The position numbers and the translations under genes were made by a program. A stretch of DNA of 64,000 nucleotides, taken from Paenibacillus rhizosphaerae (lineage in GTDB: Bacteria; Bacillota; Bacilli; Paenibacillales; Paenibacillaceae). Where the stretch lies: the NCBI RefSeq assembly GCF_014192015.1, contig NZ_JACHXJ010000009.1, positions 46,317 through 110,316 on the forward strand, written 5' to 3'. Below the pieces are notes generated by a model. That model was not told where the DNA came from and searched no databases. It worked only from the letters and a program-made list of their open reading frames with translations. Numbering within the stretch: position 1 is the stretch's first letter; every line of letters begins with the position of its first letter. Shown here piece by piece: positions 62,594 to 64,000 of the stretch.

Positions 62594-63472
62594 GTGAATT
62601 TGTCCAATTTGTCCTTTTTTTATGGAGAGTCGGTTTATGTCGATGCCATGGGAACTATTATTTTCCGCCAAGAGGGTCATAAATTTGATGGATCGCTGCT
62701 TCATGACTTTGATCTTATAATACTAATCGTACATGAACAAGAAGATAAGCCATTAATCGTGGAACATACGATGGCAGGGGAACTGCGCTGCCAGGTGCTG
62801 CATGTCAATTTGGGCTCGCTTCGGCGTTGGCTGGTGGCCGGCGAGAAGGGGGACCTGGTGAAATGTTTTATGGAGGGAGAGATCGTTCACGATCCGTATG
62901 CCCGGCTGGCCCAGCTCCGCCAAGATTTCATTGAATTCAGGCAGCCGCTGAGAGACCGGAAGATGCTGTACGAATTTTCCCACTTTCTGTGGATGTACGT
63001 CGAAGCCAAACGCTATATACAGGAAGGCTTTTACACAGATGCTTACCACAGTGTTCTGAATTCGCTGAAGCATTGGGCCAAGATCGAGCTGATCGAGCAG
63101 AAGGTCCTCCCGGAGAAAGCCGTATGGGAGCAGGTGCGCGGACTTAACACAGCCATTCATAAATTGTATGAAGAATTAACTCAGAGTACGGAAACGCTCG
63201 CTCAACGCGTCGAGCTTGTCATGCTTGCCTGTGAGTTTTCAGTCATGTCGAAAATGGCCGAGTGCACGGTACTGCTGCTGAATATCCTGAGAAGCCGGCC
63301 GAAGCCATGGAGCGTGGAAGAGCTGGTTCATCATCCCGAACTCGATATGATCAGCAACAAGTTGCCGCTGGTACTGCGGACGCTGGTTAACCGGTCTTTG
63401 GTACGCGAAACGGCGGTCTGGAGCGAAGGGGCGTCTTACGGTAATCAGGGGATACGCTATTCCGCCGAGTAA
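62594..63472 (+). CDS. ygxA: nucleotidyltransferase-like protein YgxA
   Basis: A 292-residue protein. The first half has a nucleotidyltransferase-like fold (MGTIIFRQEGHKFDGSLLHD, FDLIILIVHEQ) with few of the usual catalytic Asp. The second half is helical (FSHFLWMYVEAKRYIQEGFY). It fits the YgxA family, which directly precedes rrnD in B. subtilis; here too an rrn operon follows. GGAGGGA stands before the GTG at 62594. Activity is unproven. Confidence 0.85.
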   Translation: MNLSNLSFFYGESVYVDAMGTIIFRQEGHKFDGSLLHDFDLIILIVHEQEDKPLIVEHTMAGELRCQVLHVNLGSLRRWLVAGEKGDLVKCFMEGEIVHDPYARLAQLRQDFIEFRQPLRDRKMLYEFSHFLWMYVEAKRYIQEGFYTDAYHSVLNSLKHWAKIELIEQKVLPEKAVWEQVRGLNTAIHKLYEELTQSTETLAQRVELVMLACEFSVMSKMAECTVLLLNILRSRPKPWSVEELVHHPELDMISNKLPLVLRTLVNRSLVRETAVWSEGASYGNQGIRYSAE

Positions 63473-63505
63473 CTGTTTTAACAAGTGTATATATGAAGGT
63501 TCGGA

Positions 63506-63531
63506 AGAGAGGGGATGGTCCCTCTTTTTTT
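63506..63531 (+). terminator. terminator of ygxA
   Basis: AGAGGGGA and TCCCTCT pair around TGG, followed by eight T. Confidence 0.8.
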
Positions 63532-63683
63532 GTTACCCTAAGGCAAAGAAGAGTGGCGAAGACAATGGCAGTTAGCGTTCGTGAAATGCAGGTTCACCGT
63601 GTATCCCATGAAATCCTTCTCCTGGGGTATAGTTAGACGAAGATTGGGGAATTTTGAAAAGACATGCGGATTTTAAAAGGTGG

Positions 63684-63712
63684 TTGACTCCATTATTGTT
63701 TATGTGTTAAAT
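63684..63712 (+). promoter_or_regulatory. rRNA promoter P1
   Basis: TTGACT, 17 bases, TTAAAT, in AT-rich DNA, about 260 bases before the 16S gene. Tandem promoters are usual for rrn operons. Confidence 0.65.
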
Positions 63713-63789
63713 TATATTTCGCCCCATTCAATGACGGTTTCCTTGAAACCTGATAATTCGACAAGATTTTAGAAGAAATTAAAAAAAGC

Positions 63790-63819
63790 TTGACGAAAAG
63801 CTGGGCAATATGATATATT
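63790..63819 (+). promoter_or_regulatory. rRNA promoter P2
   Basis: TTGACG, 18 bases, TATATT preceded by TGA, with an A-run upstream as an UP-like element. It lies about 150 bases before 16S. Confidence 0.7.
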
Positions 63820-63844
63820 ATAAAAGTCGCCGCTGAAACACAGC

Positions 63845-63969
63845 GATGACAACAAAACGAAGTTTGATCTTTGAAAACTGAACAACGAGTGAGTATAAAC
63901 GCGAAGGTCTTATGACCGGAGCGAATGGAGATTAAATCAATCTCGTCAGATTCAAAATGAGCTACAAAC
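63845..63969 (+). other. rRNA leader with boxA-like sequence
   Basis: The leader holds TTTGATCTTTGAAAACTGAA, a common Firmicute rrn leader motif that includes the boxA-type antitermination sequence. Sequence that forms one side of the 16S processing stem follows. Confidence 0.7.
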
Positions 63970-64000
63970 TTTCTTGGAGAGTTTGATCCTGGCTCAGGAC
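63970..64000 (+). rRNA. 16S ribosomal RNA, 5' end (partial)
   Basis: GGAGAGTTTGATCCTGGCTC is the universal start of Firmicute 16S rRNA. Only 31 bases fall inside the window. Confidence 0.97.

Overview
The window looks like chromosomal DNA of a Paenibacillus-type, spore-forming Firmicute. The support is: moderate-to-high GC coding DNA, strong AGGAGG-type ribosome sites, frequent TTG and GTG starts, many hairpin-plus-T-run terminators, a sporulation gene (yyaC), GatCAB, a Bacillus-type PerR, and the 5' end of a Firmicute 16S rRNA at the right edge. There is no IS element, prophage, CRISPR array or tRNA that I can see. I ran no database search; family names come from motifs and remembered relatives.

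Layout. 1-4.4 kb: the end of a TetR regulator with two small membrane genes, metY, and a decayed paralogue of pyruvate phosphate dikinase. 4.5-8.3 kb: two metal-responsive units, a P1B-4 ATPase (PfeT type) behind a Fur-like box, and trxB plus a glutaredoxin behind a perfect 15-bp Fur box lying on the promoter -10. 8.4-24.8 kb: mixed housekeeping and envelope genes (KDPG aldolase, a secreted transglutaminase, a frameshifted reductase next to an SDR gene, a lysine permease under a lysine riboswitch, CvfC, a metallo-hydrolase, ABC-F YkpA, a CDF transporter, secreted proteins). 25-27.7 kb: small stress-type proteins (DUF2140, DUF1328, DUF948, YflT).

27.8-37.1 kb is the most notable region, a seven-gene general-stress control locus: RsbY-like receiver-PP2C phosphatase, RsbK-like membrane hybrid kinase with three receivers, RsbM-like CheR methyltransferase, a second REC-kinase-REC protein, RsbV, RsbW and SigB. 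It corresponds to the RsbKMY version of sigma-B control known from the Bacillus cereus group, but with an extra kinase and extra receivers. Two reasonable sigma-B-like promoters, and one weaker candidate, lie before nearby stress genes at 25.7-27.6 kb.

37.1-52.5 kb: CorA, a DoxX/HxlR divergent pair, a cluster of small stress-type membrane proteins (DUF5665, YtxH, GlsB/YeaQ), asparaginase, pirin, YyaC, hydrolases, a methyltransferase, an O-antigen-ligase-like protein with a very GC-rich core, and a DedA-thioredoxin-metallohydrolase operon. 52.6-64 kb: gatCAB, acetyltransferase, MgtC, a DUF4097 protein, then perR, a GH18 spore/wall hydrolase, ygzB, ygxA and the start of an rrn operon. The order perR, ygzB, ygxA, rrn is also that of B. 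subtilis. Three copies of a short related intergenic sequence (39.8, 40.7 and 52.6 kb) point to a dispersed repeat family.
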